Positions 19,990 through 28,367 of a stretch of DNA of 64,000 nt are shown piece after piece; position 1 is the first letter of the stretch; every line of letters starts with the position of its first letter. The stretch covers positions 33,017 through 97,016 of the forward strand of contig NZ_SMAN01000007.1 in NCBI RefSeq assembly GCF_004342905.1. The letters are read 5' to 3'. The stretch is from Melghiribacillus thermohalophilus. Lineage in GTDB: Bacteria > Bacillota > Bacilli > Bacillales > Alkalibacillaceae. The notes below the pieces were generated by a model that was not told the DNA's origin, made no database searches, and worked only from the letters and a program-made list of their open reading frames with translations. The position numbers and the translations under genes were made by a program.

Positions 19990-21018
19990 TTGGGTAATCA
20001 TAAGATGTTTGTCATTTCGGAAGAAGACTGGTCCCTCCACAAGAAAGGACATGAAGATCAGAAACGTCACAAAGAAAAAGTGAAAGAAGCCATAAAAAAG
20101 AAATTGCCAGAATTGATATCAGAAGAGAGCATTATCATGTCTAATGGTAAAGATGTGATTAAGATTCCTGTTCGTTCCCTTAATGAATATAAGATCCGCT
20201 ACAACTATGATAAAAATAAACATGTAGGCCAGGGAGACGGAGACAGTCAAATAGGGGATGTGGTGGCAAAAGACGGAGATCAGCAGAAAAAGGGTCAGGG
20301 AGGAGAAAATCAGGCAGGCGATCAACCAGGCCAGGACTACTATGAAACGGAAGTCTCCTTTGCCGAGCTTGAGGAAGAGTTTTTTCAGCATTTAGAACTC
20401 CCGAATTTAGAAAGCAAAGAGAAGGATCAAATTGTTCATGTGGAGCCAGAGTTTAAAGACCTAAGAAAAACAGGATTAACCGGAAACATTGATAAAAGGC
20501 GTACCCTTATCGAAGCATTAAGAAGAAACGCCAAAGATGGGAAAACATCTTTTCAGCCCATCTATCCCGATGATTTGCGCTTTAAAACCTGGGAAGACGT
20601 TCAAAAGCCCGATTCAAAAGCAGTAGTGCTTGCCATGATGGATACGTCAGGATCTATGGGATTGTGGGAAAAATACATGGCAAGAAGTTTTTTCTTCTGG
20701 ACGACTAGATTTTTGCGGCAAAAGTATGAAACGGTAGATATTGAATTTATCGCCCACCATACTGAAGCAAAAATTGTTACAGAAGATGAATTTTTCTCAA
20801 AAGGAGAAAGCGGAGGGACGATCTGCTCATCGGCTTACCGTAAAGCACTGGAGCTGATCGGTCAAAAATATTCCCCATCTAGATATAATATTTATCCGAT
20901 CCACTTTTCTGACGGCGACAATCTCACATCCGACAACAAAAACTGTGTAAAACTTGTCAATGAATTAATGAATTACTCCAACATGTTCGCTTACGGGGAA
21001 GTGAACCAGTACAACTAA
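19990..21018 (+). CDS. yhbH: YhbH sporulation protein, 5' part (split by the prophage)
   Basis: YhbH (UPF0229/DUF444) has a VWA-like domain and is made in the mother cell with PrkA. Here 342 codons are present: [16 protein letters not shown] at the start, a Gly/Gln/Asp-rich linker, and [11 protein letters not shown] with the metal-site-like DxSxS motif. The reading ends at GEVNQYN and then a stop created by the phage end; the last 45 residues are at 58,816-58,953. The TTG start has AAAGGAGGG seven bases upstream. Without the C-terminus the product is probably inactive. Excision of the prophage would restore 387 codons exactly. Confidence 0.95.
   Translation: MGNHKMFVISEEDWSLHKKGHEDQKRHKEKVKEAIKKKLPELISEESIIMSNGKDVIKIPVRSLNEYKIRYNYDKNKHVGQGDGDSQIGDVVAKDGDQQKKGQGGENQAGDQPGQDYYETEVSFAELEEEFFQHLELPNLESKEKDQIVHVEPEFKDLRKTGLTGNIDKRRTLIEALRRNAKDGKTSFQPIYPDDLRFKTWEDVQKPDSKAVVLAMMDTSGSMGLWEKYMARSFFFWTTRFLRQKYETVDIEFIAHHTEAKIVTEDEFFSKGESGGTICSSAYRKALELIGQKYSPSRYNIYPIHFSDGDNLTSDNKNCVKLVNELMNYSNMFAYGEVNQYN
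21005..21015. other. attL core
   Basis: ACCAGTACAAC, the same 11 bases as at attR. The left flank is yhbH coding sequence, the right flank is phage. Confidence 0.9.
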
Positions 21019-21064
21019 CCAGGATATCACCATTCAAAAAGCCGATGATATCAAGGATAACCGG

Positions 21065-22612
21065 CTATATTTTTGGATAAATTCTGATTTCAAACTGATC
21101 TTTTTTCTTCCATTCGGGTTTACGGATAAAATCGACCCTTTCAATGACGGATTTTAAGAGAGAGTTTTTTCGTTCTGCTGATTCAATATGATGATAGATT
21201 TCCAGGACTTTTCGTATTCGGGGAATGATGTGGTCACGCTTTTTATGTCTTTCTTCTTCCTCTATAATTTCACTCTTCAAGAGATCCATTTCTTTTTTGA
21301 TTTTCTTCAATCGGGCAGTGATAATGTTTTGCCGGTCCATGAAGGTTTCGATATCATAGATTCCCTGTTCTAAAAGGTCATGTAAATTATTCTTTTGTTT
21401 GTTTAATTGATCAAGCTCCTTCCTTTTCTTGTCCAGGGCTTTCTGTTTCAGGGAAATTACATTTTCGTGCTGCACTTTATGCTCCATCATTTTTTCTTTG
21501 ATTTCAAAAGAGTCCACGATTTCATGCAATCCGTCCATCACTTTTTCCTCAACTAATTCAAAGATGACTCCTTTTTGTTTTCCTTTGCAGGCATGATTGG
21601 GGCATCTGAGTCGGTCAGACCGGTCTTTCATGGGAGTATAGATCAGTGACCGGCCACATATTTCACAGCGCACTATACCGGCCAGAGGATTGGACAGGGT
21701 GTGGCTGGACTTTACGGGTGCCCGATGCCTGTCTTTTAACGCCTGGTTAGCCGCATGAAATATTTCTTCAGAAACAATAGGTTCATGGGCATTTTCGCAT
21801 ATTTGCCATTTTTCTTTAGGCATTCTTTTTTTTACATACTTTCCGTTCCGTTTGGTGTACTTGGTTTTTCCCCAAACGATATGGCCAAGATAGACTTCAT
21901 TCTTCACGATAGCCGAGACAGTATAAGGGCTCCATAGATCGGATTCAGGTGGTTTTACTCCCAAACGGTCTAGTTCCTGGGCAGCTGCCTGCCTTCCTTT
22001 ACCGTTTGCTATCATTTCAAAAATCTTCTTCACCACCCAGCTGGTGTCAGGGTCTGGATATAACTTCAGATTCTCATCTCGTTTATATCCATATGGAGGT
22101 TTTTTCGTAATCGATTTACCTTCTTTCGCTGAATCAATCCGGCCATTCTGCAGACGCCGGGTTATTCCCTTCAGTTCCTGGCGGGCCATGAGGGATTTAA
22201 CACCGAAGACGAGCTCCCATTCTTCTGACTCCGGATCATAGATTTCAGACGGTGTAATGATCTTCGTTCCAGAATAGCGAAAAGCCCGATCCAGGATACC
22301 AGAATCGAGCATATCTCCGCGGCCCAGGCGGTCGATATCGACGACCAGGACAGCATCAGCAATCCCTGTTTCAAGTTCACGAAGCAACTTTTGAATCATA
22401 GGGCGTTCCGATATAAATTCACCAGATACGACTTCTTCGTAAATATTTAAGATGTTATGGTTTTCCCGTTTTGCGATATCCAGCAACCGATTGCGATGAC
22501 GTTCCAGGGTATCGAAGGGCCGGCCTTCCTGAATGGCTTTTTGCTCCTCCTCAATGTCTTTACGGCTTTTTCGCAAGTATATAAACACATCCAGATTTTC
22601 TAAACGGTACAT
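21065..22612 (-). CDS. Large serine recombinase (integrase)
   Basis: A site-specific recombinase of 515 residues. The N-terminal resolvase domain has the catalytic Ser in YLRKSRKD and VVDIDRLGRGD. The recombinase domain follows (KKPPYGYKRDENLKLYPD), then a zinc-ribbon with CEICGRS and CPNHACKG, and a coiled-coil part (LDQLNKQKNNLHDLLEQGI) typical of large serine integrases. It lies 50 bases inside attL, pointing to the end, as sprA does in SP-beta. It should insert and, with a directionality factor, excise the prophage. The interval after its stop is short. Confidence 0.95.
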   Translation of the reverse strand: MYRLENLDVFIYLRKSRKDIEEEQKAIQEGRPFDTLERHRNRLLDIAKRENHNILNIYEEVVSGEFISERPMIQKLLRELETGIADAVLVVDIDRLGRGDMLDSGILDRAFRYSGTKIITPSEIYDPESEEWELVFGVKSLMARQELKGITRRLQNGRIDSAKEGKSITKKPPYGYKRDENLKLYPDPDTSWVVKKIFEMIANGKGRQAAAQELDRLGVKPPESDLWSPYTVSAIVKNEVYLGHIVWGKTKYTKRNGKYVKKRMPKEKWQICENAHEPIVSEEIFHAANQALKDRHRAPVKSSHTLSNPLAGIVRCEICGRSLIYTPMKDRSDRLRCPNHACKGKQKGVIFELVEEKVMDGLHEIVDSFEIKEKMMEHKVQHENVISLKQKALDKKRKELDQLNKQKNNLHDLLEQGIYDIETFMDRQNIITARLKKIKKEMDLLKSEIIEEEERHKKRDHIIPRIRKVLEIYHHIESAERKNSLLKSVIERVDFIRKPEWKKKDQFEIRIYPKI

Positions 22613-22644
22613 GGCATCACCTTCTACTAGACACTATATGCGCT

Positions 22645-23160
22645 CTATTTAAATGGTATATCTTTTTCGGCCACTTGCATGGTACAAAATTCCCTGGAAC
22701 GTCTTTCGATTTGCAGCAAACGCTCAAGAACAATGGATTCTGAAACACGAAAATCATCGGCAAGTATTCGAAGGATGTCCGGATCTGAGAGGTCGTAACG
22801 TCTGATCATATGGAAGGGTAATGCTGCATAGCGTGTAAAATGCCTGGCATCCCGTTCCTGGAGTTCCCGTAATGCTTCAGGCATCATAGATTGGTTGCCG
22901 ACATGACGAAGGACGTGGCAGAGCTCATGAAAAAATTGCTCCCGTTGTTTCTGGACTGTCAAACGGGAATCTACGGTGATGGCTTTATAACGACCAATAA
23001 TGTCGAAGCGGGAAGGCATCTCTTTTCTTTTGAGAAAAATTTCAAAGTACCGGCAAATTCTAGACACTTTTAATTCTCCAGGATCATAAATCCCTAACCG
23101 TTTATAAAGATTTGTTACCCAATCCTCCAGTGCAGTGGTTATGTACTGTGGAAAATACAT
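22645..23160 (-). CDS. ImmA/IrrE-family metalloprotease
   Basis: A zinc protease of 171 residues with the HELCH motif (FFHELCHVLRHVGN) of the ImmA/IrrE family. In ICEBs1 and phi105-like elements ImmA cleaves the Xre-type repressor and so triggers induction. Here the likely target is the repressor at 26,738-27,172. The start at 23160 has AGGGGGG six bases upstream. Normally ImmA and its repressor are adjacent; here a 3.4-kb cassette separates them. Confidence 0.9.
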   Translation of the reverse strand: MYFPQYITTALEDWVTNLYKRLGIYDPGELKVSRICRYFEIFLKRKEMPSRFDIIGRYKAITVDSRLTVQKQREQFFHELCHVLRHVGNQSMMPEALRELQERDARHFTRYAALPFHMIRRYDLSDPDILRILADDFRVSESIVLERLLQIERRSREFCTMQVAEKDIPFK

Positions 23161-23262
23161 GTAATCCCCCCTAAATCTGTTTATGAATATTATAAGAACA
23201 TATGTTCCTTTTGGCAATATAAAAAAATACACCTTCATTTCATGAAGATGCATTATGACTAA

Positions 23263-23589
23263 TTAAATAGCTTTTTCTAATGATGATTTTTTCAATTTTA
23301 TCTCTTTATAAATTTTTTTAATAGCAGTATCTCGATCATATATGATTTCTTCTTCGCCACAGATGTTTGAAGAAAGTTTAATTAGTTTTTTTTCATTATC
23401 AAAAACATATTTATATTCTGCTAAAAGACCATTTTTTAAGTAACATTTTGTTATTCCTATTATTTTACCATCTTCTCTAGAAAAATTAACTGATATGTAA
23501 TTATCATGTTTTATGTTGTTTAATAGTTCTTCTGGTGTTAATTTAGGGGAGTACAATTCGTCGTATAATTTTTTTATTAATTTCTGCAC
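23263..23589 (-). CDS. Small protein of unknown function in cargo cassette 1
   Basis: A protein of 108 residues with a GTG start and AGGAGGTGG upstream. It is Lys/Glu/Ile-rich, with an N-terminal helix (LIKKLYDELYSPKLTPEEL) and a central beta-rich part (IIGITKCYLKNGLLAEYKYV). I do not recognise a family. It follows the helicase gene by 13 bases, so it is probably made with it. The very AT-rich composition matches the helicase. Confidence 0.7.
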   Translation of the reverse strand: MQKLIKKLYDELYSPKLTPEELLNNIKHDNYISVNFSREDGKIIGITKCYLKNGLLAEYKYVFDNEKKLIKLSSNICGEEEIIYDRDTAIKKIYKEIKLKKSSLEKAI

Positions 23590-23602
23590 TTAAAACCACC
23601 TC

Positions 23603-25456
23603 CTATAATTTGGCTTTCAAAACGGACCTTATATGTTTTTCTAAATCTTTAGCAATATTTACTGCTGTTTCAAAGTCTTCAATTTCCCAGTTATCTCTTT
23701 TATCACCAATTTGGTGTTTTAATGATAAATTAAAATAATTTCCTAATAGAGCTCCATTGTTTTTAGATGCCTTGTAGAGATATTGATATTTTCTTGGTAA
23801 TACAAATTTATTTTCAATTAGTTCAGTACCATCTATTTCTAAATCAAAATCAGCTACTATTGACGGAATAATATCATATCTAATTAAATTATCAAAGTCT
23901 TTTCTTGTACGAAAATAATGTTTATCCGGTCGTAAAAACTTCTGTTTATCTCGACTTTTTAAAGATTGCCTGTAAAGATCTCTAGCAACCTCTTCGGTGA
24001 CGTTTAATGATTTCTGTAACAATTGTATTTTTTCATTTTCTTCTTGTATTCTTTGTTTTCTAGCTTTTAAAAGTTCAGTTTCTATAAAGGCATCCTTTTC
24101 AATTTTTGACTCTTCTGATTCTTCTGCATTACCATAACTTATATCTTTTGGTCCTTTAGGATCTATAGGTTCTAAATCCTTCTTGATTTTTCTGATAGCA
24201 TCCCTTTTCTTTTTTTCCTTTTTATAGTACTCCCACAGCTTTTCTAAACCAAGTTCTGAATGATGAATTACCGAAGCAATATTATCTTCTTCATTATATG
24301 TTCCATCTTCATTTTCAATTGATCTTAAAACTCTTCCTACGAATTGGGCATAAGGTAACAATGTTTTAAAAGGCCTATATATTGCAGCAATTGACAAATA
24401 TTTGTGGTCGAAACCTTCGCCAAGCATCGATACATTTATGACAACATCAACTTCATGATTTTCTATTTTACTTAATTCTTTTTCTTGTTCGTTTTTCTCC
24501 ATTTTACTATGTACAATTGCGGATTTATAGCCCATTTTTTCATAAATCTCTTTAATTTGTTCAGCGTGCTTAATGCTGCAGGCAACGGCAATTATCTTAT
24601 GTGGTTTATCAGAGATTTTTTTCTTGTCTTCTAAATGTTGGATTGAAAATTCAGCAATTTTTTCATTACTATGTTTAGAAAGAGCAACGGAACGATTTAT
24701 CCAATCTTCCTCTTTAAGGTTCATTTCTCTTATTTCCTCTAGAGAATAGTATTTTTCATCATTATGATCGATAGTAAAATACATTTGATCAGGAATATGT
24801 TCAAATTTTTCTAAGCTTTTTACATATCCTTTTTCCATTGCTCTAGCTAAACTATATGAATAAATTTCTTCACCTTTAATTCTTTGTCCATCACTTCTAA
24901 ATGGTGTCCCTGTAACTTTTAGGACTTTTGCATTACTGAAATATTCAAGAGCCCTTTGCCAAGTTCTAGCCTCTGAGTGATGTGCTTCATCAATTATAAT
25001 AAAATCAAATAATTCAGGAGGTACACGTTTTAAAAGAGATGAATCGAATCTCTCTTGTAACCAATGGTAGTTAAGCACAACAATATCAGATTGATTTAGA
25101 ACTCCATTAGTTAGTTTACTGTTATATTCAATGATACTAGGAAGTTCTGCATAATCATTAAAAACTTTTGTTGTAATCCAAAAATTTTTTGGGTCAGCAG
25201 AGTCTAGTGACCCTAATACGGAGTCTCTAACAACAGTTTGAGGTGTTATAATTAGAACACGTCCGCGTGAAATTCCAAAAGGTGAGATTGCCATTAATCC
25301 AGTTTTGCCTGTACCTGTAGGTAAAACTACTAAAGCATCTTCATTAGATTGTTTTGTTATAAAATGCTCGTAAATTGCTCTGTAGGCTTCAACTTGAGGT
25401 TCTCTTAATAATTTATTACCCTCTATAAATGCTGGAGCTGTCATAAAATAGCTCAT
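23603..25456 (-). CDS. SF2 DEAD/DEAH-box helicase of cargo cassette 1
   Basis: A protein of 617 residues. The SF2 motifs are in order: Q-like region REPQVEAYRAI, Walker A LPTGTGKTGL, Ia VLIITPQTVV, II IIIDEAHHSE, III VTGTPFRSD, IV to VI with VVINVSMLGEGFDHK and YAQFVGRVLRS. After the helicase core there is a charged helical region (about 420-500) and a C-terminal domain (YFRTRKDFDNLIRYDIIPS) that I do not recognise. Helicases of this restriction-enzyme-like group act on DNA. With the nuclease-like gene upstream it suggests phage defence, not replication. Confidence 0.85.
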   Translation of the reverse strand: MSYFMTAPAFIEGNKLLREPQVEAYRAIYEHFITKQSNEDALVVLPTGTGKTGLMAISPFGISRGRVLIITPQTVVRDSVLGSLDSADPKNFWITTKVFNDYAELPSIIEYNSKLTNGVLNQSDIVVLNYHWLQERFDSSLLKRVPPELFDFIIIDEAHHSEARTWQRALEYFSNAKVLKVTGTPFRSDGQRIKGEEIYSYSLARAMEKGYVKSLEKFEHIPDQMYFTIDHNDEKYYSLEEIREMNLKEEDWINRSVALSKHSNEKIAEFSIQHLEDKKKISDKPHKIIAVACSIKHAEQIKEIYEKMGYKSAIVHSKMEKNEQEKELSKIENHEVDVVINVSMLGEGFDHKYLSIAAIYRPFKTLLPYAQFVGRVLRSIENEDGTYNEEDNIASVIHHSELGLEKLWEYYKKEKKKRDAIRKIKKDLEPIDPKGPKDISYGNAEESEESKIEKDAFIETELLKARKQRIQEENEKIQLLQKSLNVTEEVARDLYRQSLKSRDKQKFLRPDKHYFRTRKDFDNLIRYDIIPSIVADFDLEIDGTELIENKFVLPRKYQYLYKASKNNGALLGNYFNLSLKHQIGDKRDNWEIEDFETAVNIAKDLEKHIRSVLKAKL

Positions 25457-25518
25457 ATCTAAGTCATTCCTCTCTAAAAAAATAGATGTTAGATATCAAT
25501 TGTTCACTTATACATTGA

Positions 25519-26571
25519 TTAAATTAAATTTTTTACCACCTCATGGTACTTAGTTTTATACTTTGCTATATCAGATACTTTTTCAATCGGATAAGAGGTG
25601 CGATCTTCATCATTAAATTGAATACTCTTATTGTTTGTGTTGTTTAAAAATAAACGGCAAACCCATTTTCTAATGTTGTCATCTAGCAAAATGTTAAAGT
25701 AGCTTTTGTTGTCACGATAAAAGACTCTATCTTCATCGACGACTTCGGAAAGAATAAGTTTAGAAATTGCGTACCCCTGTATTTCTTCCTCAGTAGTTAT
25801 AACTTCTGGCTCATCATTTTCCTGAGGCTTGTCAGTTTCTTCCTCATCATTGGTTGAAGTGGAATTAAGAGCAGCCTGTAATTTTTCATTTACAAGTTCA
25901 TTGATAAACTGTTTAAACGATTTTTTAACCAGCGGGGTAAATTCCTCAATAACATTTCGTGTTCTTCTTCCAGGGTAAACATTTGCAAGAACGAAGGCGA
26001 CAAAGTCTTCTGAAGGGTTTTCCCAGAATTCATAGAAAAGCGATTTAATTTTGCTTGTATACTTAAGTTCAGAAGCTGTATTAAAGATTTTTTCAAGATC
26101 AAAACTATCTTTCTTAAACTTCGCCAACTCTTGAAGATGAGAATCCTTCAAGTCTAGTAGATTAAATTCGAAAAATGGGGAAGAATCCATCTTGTTTTGT
26201 TCCTCTAAATCTGTGTAGAAACGATAAGTTATGCCGTTTGTTAAGATAGCGAATTTAGCAGGGGTTGTCCCAAAATATCGAAATAATTGTGAGTCGTGTC
26301 TTTCAAGCTTTTCATTAATAGCTTTTACTTCGATTAAAATTACTGGATCACCATCTGACATAATGGCATAGTCCACTTTTTCTCCTTTTTTGATACCGAC
26401 ATCTGCAGTGTACTCAGGAATAAACTCAGCAGGATTAAAAACATCATATCCTAAGATTTGAAAAAAGGGCATGACAATTGAGGTCTTAGTTGCCTCTTCA
26501 GTGACAATTGTATCCTTTACCTCTTCCAGCCGTTTTGATAAGGACTTCATTCTTTCCAAAAATTGCTCCAT
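25519..26571 (-). CDS. HsdR_N-domain (type I restriction-like) nuclease-like protein
   Basis: A protein of 350 residues. The N-terminal half is the HSDR_N/PD-(D/E)xK fold: VMPFFQILGYDVFNPAEF, KVDYAIMSDGDPVILIEVKA with the D...ExK catalytic set, and RYFGTTPAKFAILTNG. The C-terminal half is acidic with a probable linker (TSTNDEEETDKPQEND) and a domain that may bind a partner. Single proteins of this type are common in prophages. AAGGAGG lies six bases before the ATG at 26571; a longer frame upstream has no site. First gene of the cassette. Confidence 0.85.
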   Translation of the reverse strand: MEQFLERMKSLSKRLEEVKDTIVTEEATKTSIVMPFFQILGYDVFNPAEFIPEYTADVGIKKGEKVDYAIMSDGDPVILIEVKAINEKLERHDSQLFRYFGTTPAKFAILTNGITYRFYTDLEEQNKMDSSPFFEFNLLDLKDSHLQELAKFKKDSFDLEKIFNTASELKYTSKIKSLFYEFWENPSEDFVAFVLANVYPGRRTRNVIEEFTPLVKKSFKQFINELVNEKLQAALNSTSTNDEEETDKPQENDEPEVITTEEEIQGYAISKLILSEVVDEDRVFYRDNKSYFNILLDDNIRKWVCRLFLNNTNNKSIQFNDEDRTSYPIEKVSDIAKYKTKYHEVVKNLI

Positions 26572-26603
26572 AATCATCCTCCTTAGCAAAAATGTAAAAT
26601 ATT

Positions 26604-26620
26604 GTCGACAAATATCGACA
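26604..26620 (-). promoter_or_regulatory. Tandem Spo0A-box-like sites before cargo cassette 1
   Basis: On the minus strand TGTCGAT and TGTCGAC occur ten bases apart, 33 bases before the nuclease start. They are one base off the Spo0A box TGNCGAA. A terminator lies directly upstream, so any promoter of the cassette must sit here; TATTTT at 26,594-26,599 could be its minus-10. Confidence 0.5.
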
Positions 26621-26624
26621 TATA

Positions 26625-26653
26625 AAAAGCGCACCTGCTAAAGGTGCGCTTTT
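26625..26653. terminator. Bidirectional terminator between repressor and cargo cassette 1
   Basis: AAAAGCGCACCT pairs perfectly with AGGTGCGCTTTT, 12 base pairs with U tracts on both strands. Confidence 0.92.
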
Positions 26654-26737
26654 AACAATATATGTTTTAATTTGCTTAACATCACAATCATGATTTTCAC
26701 CTAATTTCAGATGATGAATTATAGATAATTTTAATTA

Positions 26738-27172
26738 TTAGGATTTTTTTTTAAAATCAGCATCATCCTGCTGATTTCGTTTCTTTGCCTCTTCAGCTAT
26801 ATACTTAAAGTAACTTTCCACCTTTTCTATGTCCTCAGGTCCCATGGCCTTCCACTGTTCTATATCGAAAAACCCTGAGCTTTCAATGCCATACTTTTTG
26901 AGCAGCTTATTGATTTCCCGAATTGGATCAAATTCATCTTCAGGTCCACTCTCTTTACTAACCCAGGGATTTGGGTCATCTGTGCGCCCTAATAAATAGT
27001 CGACTGAAACATTGAAATAGTCGGCAATTTTTTTTAATGTTGCATAATCTGGCTGCCGTTTATTGATTTCGTAATGAGCATAAGTACCTCGAGATATTCC
27101 TAGCTTAGATGCAAGTTCTGTTTGGGTTAATTTATACTCATTCCTCAATTTTCTTAGCTTATCACCGATCAT
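26738..27172 (-). CDS. CI/ImmR-type phage repressor (XRE family)
   Basis: A protein of 144 residues. The N-terminal HTH_3 domain (GDKLRKLRNEYKLTQTELASKLGISRGTYAHYE) binds operators; KIADYFNVSVDYLLGRTDDP is the usual end of that domain. The C-terminal part is short and acidic and lacks a LexA-like peptidase, which fits cleavage by the ImmA protease rather than self-cleavage. ATG at 27172 is chosen for GAAGGATGAT upstream. It is divergent from the Cro-like gene. Confidence 0.93.
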   Translation of the reverse strand: MIGDKLRKLRNEYKLTQTELASKLGISRGTYAHYEINKRQPDYATLKKIADYFNVSVDYLLGRTDDPNPWVSKESGPEDEFDPIREINKLLKKYGIESSGFFDIEQWKAMGPEDIEKVESYFKYIAEEAKKRNQQDDADFKKKS

Positions 27173-27202
27173 TAATATCATCCTTCAGGACATTGTATAT
27201 TC

Positions 27203-27289
27203 ATTATACTGTAGCAAACAGCTACAAAAAATAAATGTAGCGCAAAAGTACAAAATAGTATTGACAGTAGCGTTATGCTACAGTATAAT
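27203..27289. promoter_or_regulatory. Divergent repressor/Cro promoters with mirrored operators
   Basis: Rightward: TTGACA at 27261, TATAAT at 27284, 17-base spacer. Leftward: TATAAT on the minus strand at 27203-27208. The spacer of each contains a perfect 15-base operator, GTAGC-N5-GCTAC (27211-27225 and 27267-27281), ending directly at the minus-10. A degenerate third copy lies at 27237-27251. Confidence 0.88.
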
Positions 27290-27333
27290 CCTAACTAACA
27301 GGTCGCAAATCGCAACAAAAAGGTGGTGAAACT

Positions 27334-27567
27334 ATGCAACGAGAGTGGTTACAAGACAAAAGGAATAATATAGGTTACACACAAGAACAAGTTGCAAATC
27401 TAACTGGGATAAAAAGGGCTTATTATACTCAAATTGAACTGGGTCAAAGAAGACCTAGTGTGAGTGTCGCTAAAAGAATAGGTGAAGTCTTAGGTTTTAA
27501 CTGGACTATTTTTTTTAATGAGGAATGTAGCGAAAAGCGACACAAAAACAAAAAGGAGGTGATCTAA
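27334..27567 (+). CDS. Cro-like XRE regulator
   Basis: A 77-residue protein that is almost only a HTH_3 domain (WLQDKRNNIGYTQEQVANLTGIKRAYYTQIELGQRRPS). It is the first gene of the early rightward operon and probably competes for the GTAGC operators. A degenerate operator-like GTAGC-N5-GCGAC lies inside its 3' end (27525-27540). GGTGGTG precedes the ATG. Confidence 0.88.
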   Translation: MQREWLQDKRNNIGYTQEQVANLTGIKRAYYTQIELGQRRPSVSVAKRIGEVLGFNWTIFFNEECSEKRHKNKKEVI

Positions 27568-27568
27568 T

Positions 27569-27721
27569 CTGTCAACAGACATCTCAGAACTACTGGAGAG
27601 GTCTGAGATAGCATCGGAAATCCTGGCAGTTGCTTTTAACCTTCAAGATGACCCGAAATACACCAAAGACGATGCTGTTCAAGATTTAATGGAATTTCTG
27701 AAAAAACACGAATTTATTTAA
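27569..27721 (+). CDS. Small early phage protein, probable CTG start
   Basis: An open frame of 50 residues (STDISELLERSEIASEIL...) begins one base after the Cro-like stop. AAAGGAGGTGATC, a full-strength site, stands nine bases before CTG; no ATG, GTG or TTG exists between the preceding in-frame stop and the conserved-looking body. Composition is helical and acidic. Function unknown. Confidence 0.5.
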   Translation: MSTDISELLERSEIASEILAVAFNLQDDPKYTKDDAVQDLMEFLKKHEFI

Positions 27722-27738
27722 AAAGAGGTGATATAAAA

Positions 27739-27891
27739 ATGAATGAGCAAAAGCAAAGGATTCATGATGCGTTAGTCGATCTCATTGCGCAGTTAATTAA
27801 AGGATATTCAGAAAATGGAGCGAGCCCAGAAGAGATGGAGGCTCTTGCTGAGCTCATTAAAGTTGCGTTAGGAACAAAAAACGCTTTGTAG
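27739..27891 (+). CDS. Small early phage protein
   Basis: Fifty residues, MNEQKQRIHDALVDLIAQLIKG..., a helical acidic peptide. AGAGGTGAT lies upstream at good spacing. No family recognised. Its stop abuts the end of a convergent minus-strand gene. Confidence 0.65.
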   Translation: MNEQKQRIHDALVDLIAQLIKGYSENGASPEEMEALAELIKVALGTKNAL

Positions 27892-28068
27892 TTACTCCAA
27901 TGGATCGTTAACTGCTTTGAAAATCTCTTTGTAAGCGATAGTGATTCTTTCAAGGTTTTTTCTTAATGCATCCTCAGCACCAGAGGCAGTAGCAGTAGAC
28001 TTTGGAATATAACCACTATCTATTACTTTTAATAGGATGTCTTTTGTGACCTCATGTTGGTTTGACAT
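27892..28068 (-). CDS. Small minus-strand phage protein
   Basis: Fifty-eight residues, MSNQHEVTKDILLKVIDSG.... The ATG at 28068 has GGGGGTG upstream. It is against the direction of the early operon and may be expressed in the lysogen. A hairpin-bearing repeat element lies directly before its ribosome site, as before the gene at 28,312-28,767. Function unknown. Confidence 0.65.
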   Translation of the reverse strand: MSNQHEVTKDILLKVIDSGYIPKSTATASGAEDALRKNLERITIAYKEIFKAVNDPLE

Positions 28069-28080
28069 ACTCCACACCCC

Positions 28081-28135
28081 CTTTCCTGTATCTACCATTC
28101 GACAGGAAAGAGGAAAATCCTACTATAGGTGGTGA
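28081..28135. repeat. Hairpin repeat element, copy 1
   Basis: TTTCCTGT and ACAGGAAA form an eight-base-pair stem around ATCTACCATTCG, followed by AGAGG, AATCCT and GGTGGTG. It is about 80 percent identical to 28,779-28,833. Both copies lie between a minus-strand gene start and a plus-strand gene start. Confidence 0.75.
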
Positions 28136-28139
28136 GCAG

Positions 28140-28367
28140 ATGACAGAGATAGAGCAAGAACTTGTCCGTAAATTCGAGGAACTCATTCTTACTCTTCCTG
28201 CACATGAGTTAACTGAAATTCTAGGATGCAGCGACAGAATGTTTTATCGACTGAGAGGACAGATCTATCACGGGTATCACAAAAGAGTACCGGTTCAGTA
28301 TAAAGGTGTCATCATTCTGCTATCGCGTTATTTACTCGATAATACTTCAAATGATAATACTGAGTAA
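28140..28367 (+). CDS. Small phage protein with possible HTH
   Basis: Seventy-five residues, MTEIEQELVRKFEELILTLP.... The part HELTEILGCSDRMFYRLRGQI looks like a helix-turn-helix. GGTGGTGAG precedes the ATG. The last 56 bases overlap the 3' end of the minus-strand gene. Function unknown; an early regulator is possible. Confidence 0.6.
   Translation: MTEIEQELVRKFEELILTLPAHELTEILGCSDRMFYRLRGQIYHGYHKRVPVQYKGVIILLSRYLLDNTSNDNTE

Noticed and set aside
19990..21018. yhbH as a simple truncated pseudogene
   Set aside because: The missing 45 codons are found in frame behind a direct repeat at 58,816, so it is an insertion and not decay.
23603..26571. Complete type I restriction system
   Set aside because: No HsdM or HsdS gene is present, and the helicase and the HsdR_N domain are in separate proteins.
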